Below are positions 36,481 through 48,230 of a stretch of DNA of 64,000 nucleotides, piece after piece. The position numbers were made by a program, and so were the translations under genes. This DNA comes from Cryptomeria japonica (Eukaryota > Streptophyta > Pinopsida > Cupressales > Cupressaceae). A model generated the notes under the pieces. The model searched no databases, had not been told where the DNA came from, and saw only the letters and a program-made list of their open reading frames with translations. Where the stretch lies: positions 574,129,241 to 574,193,240 of the forward strand of contig NC_081410.1 in the NCBI RefSeq assembly GCF_030272615.1. Direction: 5' to 3'. Positions within the stretch are counted from its first letter, which is position 1; every line of letters begins with the position of its first letter.

Positions 36481-38220
36481 ATGATTTATCAAGAAGACTT
36501 AGGCCTCAATGAACTTCAAAAGGGACTAATTAGAAGCACTATTTCCATCGATAGAAGGTATGTCAAAGAAACCAAAGGAGATTTTATCGGTGAAGCAAGG
36601 TTGTCGAGGAGGTTGCGGTAATGGTAGGACATGTAAAGATTTCACCGAAGGAGATAGTTCTACCGAAACAATGAGATCGAAGAAACTAGGGAAGGTTTCA
36701 TTGATAGGAACTTTCGAGAGAAGAAAGGTGTCAAAGAGATACTAAAGATATTGAGTGACAGCAATAGTTTCATCAAAAGACAAAAGGTCGATAAAACATG
36801 AGAGATATTTCTTCGAAAACATGCCATCGGTAAAAATCATAGTCAAAGGAAGATATTATTCTTTCACCGACATAAGGAATTTCATCAATGCCAATGGAGG
36901 AGCTGTATAATGAGGAGCCTATATCAATAAACTTAAGGATCGGTAAGATGGTTGTGAATTCCTATCGAAAATAGGGTTTCAGTGAACCAATGGAGGATTT
37001 CATCGATACGAACACATGAGGAAAAGCTTTCGATGAATATAAGGAGATCGATGAAGCCACAAAGCTTATTGATGATAATGATGGTTTCATCAAAACAAAG
37101 GTAACAAAGGTACACACTAACCTCTCACCAAAATGACTAGTTTTACTGAAATGGTACACCTGTTGTATCGAAGAAACCTATCGATGTTTCATCGATGAGA
37201 TGATTTATCGAGGAGACTTAGGCCTCGGTGAACTTCAAAAGGGACTTATCAAAAAAACTATTTTCATTGATAGAGGGTATGTTGAAGAAACCAAAGGAGG
37301 TTTCATAGATGAAGCAAGGTTGTTGAAGAAACTACGATAATGGTAGGACAAGAAAAGAATTCATCGAAGGAGATAGTTCTACCGAAACAATGAGATCGAA
37401 GAAATCGGGGAAGGTTTCATCGATAGGATTTTTCAAGAGAAGAATGGTGTCAAAGAGATACTAAAGTTATTGACCGACAGTGATAGTTCCATCGAAAGAC
37501 AAAAGGTTGATAGAACATAAGAGATTTTTCATCGAAAACCTACCATCAGTAAAAACAAAAGGTCGAAGGAAGATATTATTCTTTCACCGACATAAGGAAT
37601 TTCATCGATGCCAATGCAAAAGCTAGATAATGAGGAACCATTATCGATAAACTTAAAGATCGATAAGACGGTTGGGATTCCTATCAAAAAGCAGGGTTTC
37701 GATGAACCGAAGGAGGGTTACATTGAAACAGATACATAGGTAAAGCTTTCGATAGAAATAAGGAGATCGATGAAACCACAAAGCTCATTTACGATAATGA
37801 TGGTTTCATCGAAACACAGGTAACATCGATGAAAACACAGGTGCACACTAACCTCTCATCGAAATGCCTAAGTTTACCAAAATGGTACACCTGTTGTTTC
37901 AAAGACATGCCATTGGTAAAAATCAAAAGGTCGAAGGAAGATATTCATCTTTCATTGACATAAGGAATTTCATCGATGCCAAAGCAAAATCTGAAAAAGT
38001 GAGGATCCATAATCGATAAACTTAAAGATCGAAAAGGCAGTTGTGAAATGCAGTGACAAAAGGATACCTGTCAAAAATAGGGTTTCGATGAACCAATGGA
38101 GCATTACATCGATGAACACGTAAGGTAACAATTTCGATGAAAATGAGGAGATCGATGAAACCACAAGGCTCATTGACGAATACGATGGTTTCATTGAAAC
38201 AAGGAAACTTCGATGAAACA
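36481..38220 (-). repeat. 720-bp tandem repeats in the LINE C 3' UTR, about 2.5 copies
   Basis: Anchors recur at a 719-720 bp spacing: atgatttatc at 36481 and 37200; gaagatattattctttcacc at 36849 and 37569. A third, shortened copy carries gaagatatt at 37937 (368 bp on), having lost about 350 bp. Within each unit the short phrase ATCGATGAAA or its complement TTTCATCGAT recurs many times, so the unit itself looks grown from a 10-12 bp motif with palindromic ATCGAT core. A (TA)n run lies at 38384-38411. Confidence 0.85.
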
Positions 38221-38380
38221 TAACATTTTGAAGGGAGATAAAGTGATGCTATCGAAGTGTATGAATCTAAGAGATTATGAAAATGGGAAAAGGCATATAT
38301 ACCTTCAAGTAAATGAAGAGATGGATAAGACCCAGGTAATCCATGAAGGATCCCAGGTTGTAAGAATGTGGGATAAAACC

Positions 38381-38415
<35 letters not shown>

Positions 38416-38786
38416 CTATGAGAGGCTGAATATGAGGATGGATGATTGAATCAAGGTGAGGGTTTTATAAAACCCAGATAAGTATATTCAAACATATTAG
38501 ATGTGGGGCCTCTGAGGACTGAAAAATATATGATTGAGATTTGTATTCTAATGATTATATCTGATAATGGGTTGAGCCTAACTTCTTGAGTTAAAGTCTG
38601 GGAGACCAGATATATGGGCATATTAAAACTAAATGTTTGTTTGAGTATCTATTCAAAAATACAGGGGCAGGAAGAGGAGAAAATAAGGGGGTTAAAAATA
38701 GAGTCTTGGCAAGAGAAACATAACGGGATGAAAGGAGAAACATGCTTACGATCACTTAGGACACCAAACCAAAAGAGGGGATTACC

Positions 38787-41700
38787 TTAAGGTGGCACAG
38801 ATAGGAGATTGATGCCATCAGCTCCCGAGTTGGCCAATTCATCTGCTCTTTTATTGCCCTCCCTATAAATATGATTGACTATGAACCTATCAAAATCTCT
38901 GCATAAGTCAAGAGATTTTGACAACAAAGTATTTAGTCTCCAATTAGCCATACTACCTTTCCTAAGAGCATTGACAATTATAGTCGAATCTCCTTCAATT
39001 TCCAAGTTCTTAACTCCTAGTTTCCTACATAAATGTAGACCCTCCACCAAGGCCAAAAGTTCTGCCCAATTGTTTGTGTTGATGCCAATCAGAGAGGCAA
39101 GGGTTGCAAGTTCTCTGCCTTCCCAATTATGAACAACACATCCTATCCCTGCTTTCCCAGGGTTGCCACAGGAAGCCCCATCAAAGTTTAGCTTCACCAA
39201 GCCTTTGCTTGGGGGCTGCCATCTGCATGCATCCCTTGAACGAAGACTTGCAATAGGACCCTCTCCTACAAAGGGAGGAAAGGACAAGCCTTCCCAACAT
39301 CTTTTCATCTTTTCATCCCAATAAGTGATAGAGACATTCTTCAATGTGCCTGATGACAGTCGGTTGTTTAAGAGCTGAGTGATAGCTGACTCTATCCTAT
39401 TAATGATTATGGAACCTCTAGTTTTTCATTATTAAAGAGACGCCTATTTCTCTCCTTCCATAGTTCCCACATAATGGAAGAAGGAAGAGCTGTCCATATA
39501 CCTTCAAAGAGATAGCCACGCCTAAGGAGAGGCCATGCCTTGAGCATTCCAAAGATGGTGGGAGGGAAGGCTGCGGACCATTCAAGTTTGTTGGTAAACC
39601 AGATCCAACATTTGTGAGCAAAGGGGCAGTTAAGGAGGATATGATTGGTGTCTTCCTCATCTGCCTCACAAAGAGGATATCTACTAGGGCCCTCATACCC
39701 CATTCTTCTAAATTTGTCCGTAGTTAGGAGCTTGTTCTGAACCGCAAGCCAAGAAAAGATACCTGCCTTAGGCATACAATATTTATCCTAGCAAAGTTTC
39801 AAGGGAAGCTCAGTTATAGGTCTTAAAAAATGATTTGAAGATGAGAGAGTACCCATCCTTGGAGTTGTATTCTCCTCTTAGGGAGCCATCCTAGATGAGC
39901 TTGTCCTCATTTTGACCTAAGGCAATGTTCCTTGATTTAAGAATTTCTATAAGTTTATGTTTATCCCTTACCGGGATATCCTCATCTTCCTTCTCGATGC
40001 ACTACCATCCGGCCCCATCCTCTAAAGGGGAGATATATTTATTTAACAAGGGTCCTCTATGAGATTCTAGAAGGATACGAGTAGAACCAAAGTCATGAAT
40101 ATTATTAATAGCCTTATATCCACCCCATGAATCCAACCAGAAAAGGGCTTTATCCCTAGACACGAGGTTCCAAGTAAGTCTGTCTGAGATAATCCTCCTA
40201 CAGTCTAACATAAAATTCTGTAGGTAGCACCCTCTGGGAGGATTGGTTTCTCTGAAGATTTGGATAGGATTCCCTCCATTAAGGTATTTGCGGTGCATCA
40301 AGTGAGCCCATTTGAGGTGGGGAGTTTTGAACATCCTCCAAACCAACTTGGCACCCAAGGCTTTGCCCTGATTATGAAGGTTTTTAATTCCAATTCCTCC
40401 TTCTTCTTTAGGTTTGCATATCTTGTCCCAGGATATTAGTGATATTTTACGACTATCATTAGCACCTTGCCAAAAGAAAGTCCTGAGATGCTTGTTGAGC
40501 TCTGCAAGTTTAGAAGAAGATAAATGTTGACAGGAGAGCTGGTAAATGGGCATAGCTGACAAGACCGATCTAACCAAGGTTGCTCTACCTGTAGATGAGA
40601 GCCATTTTCCTTTCCAAGTGTTAATCCTAGACTTGATTTTATCCACCAAGTTGTCCCATAATTTTGAGGGTCTATGACCCTTTTCAAGGGGAATGCCTAG
40701 GTATTTGCAAGGAAGAGTTCCTTCACTAATCTCAAGGACATTGCCGATCAATTTCCCTAAGGAGGGGTCTATGTTGAACATAAAAATTGCAGACTTGGCT
40801 AGATTCACCTCTTGACCTGAGGCTAGCATATAGGAATTAAGGATGCCTTTGAAGGCACTCGCTTCCCTTACACTTCCCTGCCCAAAAAGCATCGTGTCAT
40901 TGACAAATTTCTAGTGGGTAAAGGGAGGGAGACCACTCGTAATGGGGATTCCTTGGATCCCACCTTCCTCTTTGGCCTTAGAGATGGATCTACCTAGGGC
41001 TTCAACCATGATGATGAAGAGGAAGGGGGACATAGGATCTCGTTGCCTAAGCCCTCTTGAGCTGCTGAAGAAACCTTCCAGGAAACCATTAACCAAGACC
41101 GAGAATTTGGGGGTGGATATAAATTCAAAGATTAGGTTGATCCAGTATTTGGAAAATCCAAAGGCCTCCAAGCATTTGGATAGGAAGCGCTGATCAACTT
41201 TGTCATAAGCTTTGCTTATGTCTAATTTGACTAGCATACTTGGGGCCCTATTGAGCTAGATCGAATGAATGACCTCTTGAGCTATAATAACCCCATCATA
41301 GATTGATCTATTTGCTACGAATCTAGTTTGTTCTTCACTAATGATAATGGGGAGAAGATTCTAGAGTCTAGCTACTAAGGTTTTGGCTAAGAGTTTGTAC
41401 AAAGTGTTGCAAAGGGCTATTAGTTTGAAGTCATTAAAGCTTTCAGGATTCTCTTTTTTGGGGATGAGAGCTAAGAAGGCATTGCTGATTTCTTTGAGAA
41501 TCTTATCAAAGTTCCTAATACCTTCTAAGGCATTCGTGATCTCTGTCCCCATAAAACCCCAACATTGTTGGAAAAAGCTGGTGGGGAAGCCATCCGAGCC
41601 CAGGGCCTTGTCGGGATTCATCTTCATAAGGACAGATTTAACCTCCTCCTCAGAGAATTTCTTTGACAGGATTTTGTTGTGGGCATCGTTATTGAGTTTT

Positions 41701-42988
41701 GGAAGATTTTTGGTGATATTGAGTTGGCCTCTAAGGTTGGAGCCTTCAATATTATTTAAGATTTTATCAAAAAACCTAGTTGCCTCTGAGGCTACATCAT
41801 CTGGTTCAGATAGGATGGAGCCCTAGCAATTCTTAATTTTAGAAATTCGATTGACCCATCGGCTCTACTTAGTACTGTTGTGGAAAAAATTAGTATTTCG
41901 GTCCCCATCACACAACCAAGTCTCCCTTGATTTTTGTTTCCAAAAGATCTCTTCATTTGAGAGTGTCTTTTCATACTCAGAGAGTAGAGCCTTTTCTTTG
42001 AAGAAGAGATGTTCATCCATCCCTTTCTCAAGAACCTCACTGTTAACATTCTTAAGATCATTTTCTATTAGGAGTTTTTTATCGAAAATATTTCCAAAAT
42101 TAGTCCTATTCCATTCTAAGAGCTTCCTTTTGATAAGCTTTAACTTGCTTGTGAGAATAAACATCTTCGAACCAGAGAAAACAGAGCTTTTCCACTAGTT
42201 CTCAATTAAGTTTAAAAAGTTAATCATCTCTGAACCACATGTTCTCAAATTTGAAGGGACACTTTTTAGGGGAGTGGTCAGATAATAAGATTAGTTGGAG
42301 TGGAAAATGATCACACCCTGCTAAAGGGAGGAGTTCTACATTCAGGGTAAAGTTAAGCTCTAAGAGCCCTCCATCAATAAAGAACCTATCTAGTTTCTCC
42401 GTAATGTTACAGAAACCAAGCCTTCTATTGTTCCAGGTGAAGGCATTATCTATCGTCTGGATTTCCAACAGGGAGTTCCTATTAATCCAATGATTGAAAT
42501 CTATAGCCGTTGGAGGAAGTTTGTTGCTACCTCCTCTTTTGTTTTCTACCTTAGTGATGGTATTGAAATGTCTGCCAATGATGCATACATCATTTGGGAA
42601 ACTACTGAGGAAAGACTCCAGTTCCACCCACACCCTAGCCTTATCCCTATTTTGGATGGGATGGTAAACATTAATCAATTTGAATCTTAGGTTATTTCTA
42701 TAACTTACTACTTCTCCTCCCATCTAGTTTTGATTAATCTCTAAAGGTGTAAACGAGATGAATCTAGAGTCCCAAATGATGGCTAAGCCCCCTGAGGCCC
42801 CTGTTACAGGGGAGTGCTTTAGCTGTCTAACACCTAGTTTTTTTCTCAAAAAGGGCTATCTCAGAGGAGTTCATTTTGGTTTCTTGGATTAACATTATAT
42901 CTGGTTTATAATCAGAGATGCAATGCTTTAAAATGTGCTATTTGCTAGGGGCATTCAGACCCCTAACATTCCAAGTTAAGATTTTCAT
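38787..42988 (-). pseudogene. LINE C ORF2 pseudogene: endonuclease, RT, zf-RVT, RNase H
   Basis: Begins ATGAAAATCTTAACTTGG (KILTWNVRGL, endonuclease motif I). The endonuclease is damaged: the usual GGDFN motif reads GRHFN. RT motifs are KMNPDKALGSDGF, MLVKLDISKAYDKVD and GLRQRDPMSPFLF. The catalytic FADD motif reads FVND near 40895, with the first Asp replaced by Asn. zf-RVT at 39780-39580 keeps its Cys/His pattern. The RNase H at 39220-38800 is unbroken and keeps FDGASCGNPG, AELLALVEGL, IEGDSTII and NKRADELA. Several stops and shifts fragment the frame. Length matches LINE D ORF2 almost exactly (about 4.2 kb). Confidence 0.9.
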
Positions 42989-45318
42989 GGCTTTGTGGGG
43001 AGGAACTTCCCCTCCCCTGCATTAAAAAGATTAGATATTTTAGATTGACCCTTGGCTTCTCCATCCTTTGATCTTAGTTCAGCAAGGGATCTCCTACCTC
43101 TTCTCTTACTATGTTTATCACAACCAAGAGAGTCTTTGCTTCTATCAGAGTTGAGAATGCCTAGAAAATTAGGGTTATCATTTTCTAAGTTATCTAATGC
43201 TACAAAGAGTTCATCTATTTCTAAGTCAACTCTAGTTACATCCAGTAGATTTTTGACAAAGAGATCCCTTTGTCTTTCCAACTCCTCATAATCACATATT
43301 TCATCAACCAATAGGTCCATGAGGTTGTTTACTACTTCTTCCTCTACAAAATTGGCAATGATATTAACTTCCCTAGCCACTTGATCATTCTCAGATTCTA
43401 CAATTGGATCAGAAACAACCTTCAGGGATGGAGGGCAAACCTCTGCCTCCTCAAGGCCCTCCATACTTGAGACTATATAGATTGGTTGATCCTGTAAGGA
43501 TGCCAATCCTAGATCCAAGGAAAGCCTAACCAGCTCTGCTGGTTGCTCTGAGGCAATTAGTTCCATTAAAGGGGAAGACCCCAAGGGACCCAGCCTTTCT
43601 GGTGGAATGAGAGAGCTAGATGATGACATATTTTTTAGGCCAAGCTTCTCTTTCTGGGGGATAACCTCATTGATTTCACCATCTTCCAGATCTTTATCCC
43701 CCAGAAGAGAGTCAACTATAGGTGAATTTATAGTTGGTAGTGAAGGAAGAGGGGAGTGAGAGGTCTTAACAGGGGAGCTATGAGGATATAGGTTTGAGAT
43801 AAGACGATTAGGGTTAATATTAATCTTATAGCCCTCTAGGGTAAAATCCCCTCCTTCCACGAATCTGAATGGAGCACCATTAGACTTGAGTAACGATACT
43901 GGGAAAGGTTTCTCAGAGGGGATCTTCCTTGGCATAGAATCTTCGAAAGGGCCATTATAAAAGGGTAATTCTAGGGTTAAACAAGATTTATCACATTTCA
44001 GAGTTATAGGCTCTAAAGATTTAATGTTGATATTCATATTGACGATTCAGAGCTAGTTAAAGAAGCTTAGGGCTGATTTTTTGACTTCTACAAATTTACC
44101 TATTTTGTTGCCTATTATTGTTAAAAAGTCATTATTGTGCAATTCTATAGGGAATTTATCAAGTGAAATTGCCCTATTAACCATACAAGAATTGAATTGA
44201 GATGGGAGAAAGAGAGGTTGCCATTCCCAGCAATCAAACCCTAGACCTTTAAATTTTAATATATCCTCATTCAGTAATGAATTTTTGAGATTCTAGTTAC
44301 CACATTCAATAGCTAAGAAATTATCAGGAAGGATGTCAATTTTTACCTGGTTATTGAAGGAAGATGACACCCAGTTGGCAATTTGTTCTGACGGGATCCC
44401 CCAACCTTTCCATCGAGCAAAGATCATTCTATCGCTGCAGTGCATTTGATACCTAGCCTTGGTATAATTATCAATTTCAATGACTTACCTGTTAGGAATA
44501 ACTGGGGAATTTGAAGGTGGATCTGACATAGGGTGATTGTGATGGCCAGAGGTTTCCTTATTCTCTGATAATTTGCCCAGGGATTTTCATGGAGGAATGA
44601 AGCGAGCAAAGGAACTCTTTGGCTAGATAGGTTTTACAGAACCCTCCTCTCGACAGTGATTGGAAATCCTTTTGAGACTGTTTGGTTGCCCTAATGCCCT
44701 TCTACAGCTAACCACATGCCAATCCTGATCCCAACCCTTGTAAAGAGGAGGGGGAGCCCTAGCTGCATTAACCAGAGAGTATTTTGTTTTTGCAAAGAAG
44801 GCCTCTTGATCACAGGTCCGTGAAATGACCCTACAAAAATCCTCAGTCCCAGAGTTGTTAGCCAAAATAGCGAATCGATTAGCAGGACCTCTGTAAATTC
44901 CCCGCGGTGGATAAGAGCACTCAAAAGAGGATGTCGATGAATGGATGCTGAGAGCCAGTCTAGGGTTCCCTTATTTTCCATACCAACCAAAGGCTCCTGC
45001 GACAGATGCAAGGTTTAATTTTTGAGATTCTGAGACCTCAATACTGATTGGAGGACCCTTAGGAACCCTAACTGTCTCCTTGCATCTTTTACTCAAGGAA
45101 ACCGAAATGGAATTTGCCCTTGTAGTGCAGGTATTTAAGGCTTCAAATCTGTTTGCAGACCCCACCTTATTACAATGGGCAAAATTTTGAGGTTGACCAG
45201 TTTGCCCGGGTGAGCGCTTGGTGAATACAAGAGATTTCTTCTACTTTGTTCCTTTTGAATTTGCAGTCAATTTTTTCAAAAATCCACTTTTCATGAATGT
45301 GAATTTTTGCAGAGCCAT
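42985..45318 (-). pseudogene. LINE C ORF1 pseudogene (DUF4283-type nucleic-acid-binding protein)
   Basis: Starts ATGGCTCTGCAAAA at 45318, the same start as LINE D ORF1. Broken pieces follow: a TAG about 26 codons in, SANRFEALNTC, and a WHVVSCRRALGQ segment. Then comes a DUF4283-like core (MIFARWKGWGIPSEQIANWV near 44430-44370), and a long open C-terminal piece of 350 codons (44037-42985) rich in Glu/Ser/Leu, ending in KGQSKISNLFN. This end matches the end of LINE D ORF1 (EGQTKITNLF). ORF1 proteins of plant L1s bind element RNA. No zinc knuckle is visible. Confidence 0.85.
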
Positions 45319-45348
45319 TTTTTACACATTAAGACTACTCTATTATTT

Positions 45349-45363
45349 ATTAAAGATAGGAAT
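45349..45363. repeat. Target site duplication of LINE C, right copy
   Basis: Partner of 35937-35951. Confidence 0.9.
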
Positions 45364-45437
45364 ATTAATGTGAACAACAAATATTAAAATGTAAATGAAG
45401 GGTAAAACCATAATATATTAAACTCCGCCAATTCTAA

Positions 45438-46429
45438 ATATTAAATATTACATTAGATTGAGATATGTATAAAAAATAAGAATAAAATTAAATAAAGCAT
45501 TTTATTCAAGAGTTTCTATTTTACCGCAAAGATAATTGTGCTCTAGGATTGTTCATTTGAAGGAATTTGATTGCTCATACAAGAAACATGTTTATGAATT
45601 GCAATTGAGGGCACCTAAAAATAGCTTATAAATGGTATCCTTATAGGCTTTAGATTGGATTGATCAATGATCAACATTAAATGAGAGATGAATAGTTATA
45701 TAGTTATAGGATGGAGGGTGTAGTGAAAGATGATGTTATAATCATCTTACTTTATTTTGAGTTTTTTTACATTGAGCATGGAGATAAATTGTGATTTTCA
45801 AATTATTTTTATTGATTCTTGAGTGAAAAGGCGATTTAATAGATAAATTATATTGAATAACATGTAAACTAGGAAAGGGAATAAATAAATATCAAATATA
45901 TGTTTTAGGAATCAATAAAATGGATAAATAATTAAATAAAGTATTATAGTTTAATTAATTAATAAACAAATATAGAAGTAATGTTTTAATTAAATTTGAG
46001 AAGGGTCCCAACTCATTATAGATCAAACAATATACACTATAACCAAGAAAGAAGGGCAGAAAAATTGCACCTAGATATCTCAAGAATAGAACTACAAAAT
46101 TGAAACATAATCAAACAATACACATAACTAAAAGCCAGAGTAAGGATTGAGGAGTAGGCCCAACAAAAGTATCTAAGATTTTTTGGGTTAGAAGAGAATG
46201 ATCCTTTTCCTTTCATCATACAATTATCTAGGAAGAGTCCTTTTCCTTTCATCATACAATTGTCTAGGAAGAGTCCTTTTTGGAGAAACAAGGGGAGCAA
46301 TGCTAGAAAAAATTTCCAAAGTAATAGATAATTTAAAAGTTGAGTTTCCAAGCCTAAATGAGGAATCTAGTAGTCTGAAGAGAGGGAATCAAGGACCATG
46401 GAGGGAATAAGTCTAGTGTTCAAAAGAGA
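45438..46429. other. Mostly unassigned stretch with a short tandem duplication
   Basis: No gene supported. A 36-bp unit (tccttttcctttcatcatac...) is repeated twice in tandem at about 46202-46273 with one difference. A 22-bp AT-rich phrase at 45438-45459 recurs exactly at 47119-47140. Confidence 0.5.
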
Positions 46430-47060
46430 ACTTGAAGGAGCCAGAGTTGCATCAGTATTTTGCAAAGAGGGAATGATAGGAGTAGGGTCCACCAAGGCAT
46501 AAACAACACCAACTATAGATAAGTAATGTTAGGATGAGAGCAACAAGAGTTGAGTAGACACAAACTACTAAAGAGGGGATGATCGATGGAGAGGGGGGTG
46601 CCAAATCCATAAGAGAGTCCAAAGCCGAATTATTATCTCTTGAGAAGATCATGAGATGTCACTGTTTAGTGTATGTCCACTAAGTGAGAGAGGAGCGAAG
46701 CCAAGAACCGCAAGGATAAGAAGAGGCCAAGTGCCTATTTACAAAGCAGTGTCTACACCCAAATAAAATACCTTAATAGTCCAAGATTTTCCTTCATTGT
46801 AAATCATAAACTTTAAGAGAAATCTTAATAGGGAGTGGTTTTGTGAGGTCCAAATCCACCAAAATTATTACAAAGGAGTTATGGGAGAAGAGGTTGGTAT
46901 TAGGGTCAACTTTAATAGAGTATCCTAGATTGTTGCCAATAGATTCATAGATGGTAGATCACCAAAAGTGGAGAGGAAGATGGGAGATCATGACCCAAGA
47001 AGGGGAAAACTAAGTAGGATTCATAAGGGGATTAAAGGAGTGCAACTAAAGGTGGAGAGA
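46430..47060 (-). pseudogene. DUF4283 / CCHC zinc-knuckle protein relic
   Basis: On the minus strand from about 47010 the frame reads WVMISHLPLHFW, then YESIGNNLGYSIKVDPNTN, FVIILVDLDLTKPLPIKISL, and FGCRHCFVNRHLASSYPC. This matches the plant DUF4283 domain followed by a zf-CCHC_4 knuckle (Cys-x2-Cys-x4-His, then Cys), found in LINE ORF1 proteins and related genes. Stops (TGA, TAA) interrupt it. Unlike the ORF1 of LINEs C and D, the knuckle is present, so it comes from a different family. An exact 22-bp repeat at 45438 and 47119 flanks it and could be an insertion duplication, but no poly(A) is seen. Confidence 0.65.
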
Positions 47061-47140
47061 AAGAGCCTAAGAACCCCACTTTCACAAACCCATAGATAGA
47101 ACATCATCCCTATCATCTATATTAAATATTACATTAGATT

Positions 47141-47710
47141 TGTTGTTCTTTTTACCTTGCAATGAGGTTCTTTTTAAGTTCAAAAGAAAATTTGATTTGT
47201 TTTAAGCCCAAAATAAAATGAGATTCTTTTTAAACCAAAGGGAAATGAGTTCTTTTTAAACCAACTTGAAAAGCTAGAAAGAAATGATTAGTAACCTACA
47301 ATAAAAGAAAGTTAGTGAAAAATCCAAAGTTTAGGTGGACTTACACAAGCCTAATTTTTTTAACTCTATTACAAACTTTCTTTTTCTCTGTCAGAGTTAT
47401 GTGCTAAACTTCTACACATATGCACTACAAAATGGTAGAAAAGTGCTAAAAGATGACTCCTACGTGCTACTCTGATGCCCGAATGTGCTACGTTGATACT
47501 TCTATGTATAGAAAAAAACAAAGAAGGTTATGCATTGAAAGGAAGTTCAAAAGCACTGGAAAATAGGTCCTACATGCCTAATAGTGCAATGAATGTGCTA
47601 TAGTTTGACATAGATGTGCTAAAGTATACTCCATATGTGCTAAAAGGGTATTCCAACATACTTTCAATCGTTATCCTACACAAAAAACAATGTTATATAT
47701 GGGGACATGT
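47141..47710. other. Unassigned stretch, possibly 5' UTR of the minus-strand LTR element
   Basis: Lies just downstream, on the minus strand, of a primer-binding site. No coding frame. A gtgcta phrase is loosely repeated (47400-47640). Confidence 0.3.
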
Positions 47711-47726
47711 CACACGGTGGGCGCCA
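47711..47726 (-). other. Primer-binding site
   Basis: Minus strand TGGCGCCCACCGTGTG, four bases after an LTR-like end CATACA at 47731. TGGCGCC starts match the 3' CCA end of a tRNA, and TGGCGCCCACCGTG is a common plant LTR-retrotransposon primer site. Confidence 0.7.
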
Positions 47727-48220
47727 CAAATGTATGCAGGAAAATGCGATGATGAAATCGAATAAACCGAACCTAAAAGACCCACACACCAATGAGACTC
47801 TTGGTGCAAGTATGTGAACTAATTCAATTAGTTCAACTTGCCAAGGGCTGTCCTATTGTTCTCTATCTCTCAGGATCCCTAAAGTCAATATTTTTCTCTC
47901 AGATCGTTGAGAAAATGACTTAGGAATGACAACTCCAAGAACGAGTGATATTTGATTTATATGCATGAATGTACTATAAGATATATATGATGTTAAAACT
48001 ATGATGATTAAGCTAGTATGAAGATGATCATATGATAAAATATTACCAAATTATCCTAGCATGATATACTATCCTAGCATGAATATCGTATGATATTAAA
48101 ATATTCCTAAATGCTATGATGATACTCTAACAAATAGAGGCTAAAATTCTTAGTAAATTAGACTATAATGTAGATGCACAAAGACTTGGTTTCTTTTTTG
48201 AAAATGAGGAATGAGAGCTC

Positions 48221-48230
48221 TGTTTATAGG
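48221..48230 (-). promoter_or_regulatory. LTR TATA box
   Basis: CCTATAAACA followed on the minus strand by GAGCTCTCATTCC, inside the proposed LTR. Confidence 0.5.

Larger units (their letters stand above)
35952..45348 (-). mobile_element. LINE C, full-length but decayed plant L1-type retrotransposon
   Basis: Minus-strand element of about 9.4 kb between perfect 14-15 bp target duplications. It has a 30-nt leader, ORF1 (45318-42985), ORF2 (42988-38787), a 2.8-kb 3' UTR with tandem repeats, a GGC-TTCG-GCC hairpin (35978-35987) and poly(A) (T run, 35951-35966). Its last 100 bp resemble those of LINE D (shared ttctttcctaccgg phrase near the 3' end of each), so they are related subfamilies. Stops, shifts and active-site changes make it inactive. 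Confidence 0.95.

Noticed and set aside
36481-38220. CRISPR-like regular repeat array (ATCGATGAAA phrases)
   Set aside because: Spacing is irregular, the unit is nested in 720-bp tandem copies, and the context is a plant LINE 3' UTR.
41383-42198. Plus-strand open frames of 115-147 codons in the LINE C region
   Set aside because: They lie opposite the ORF2 pseudogene, which explains the coding bias.
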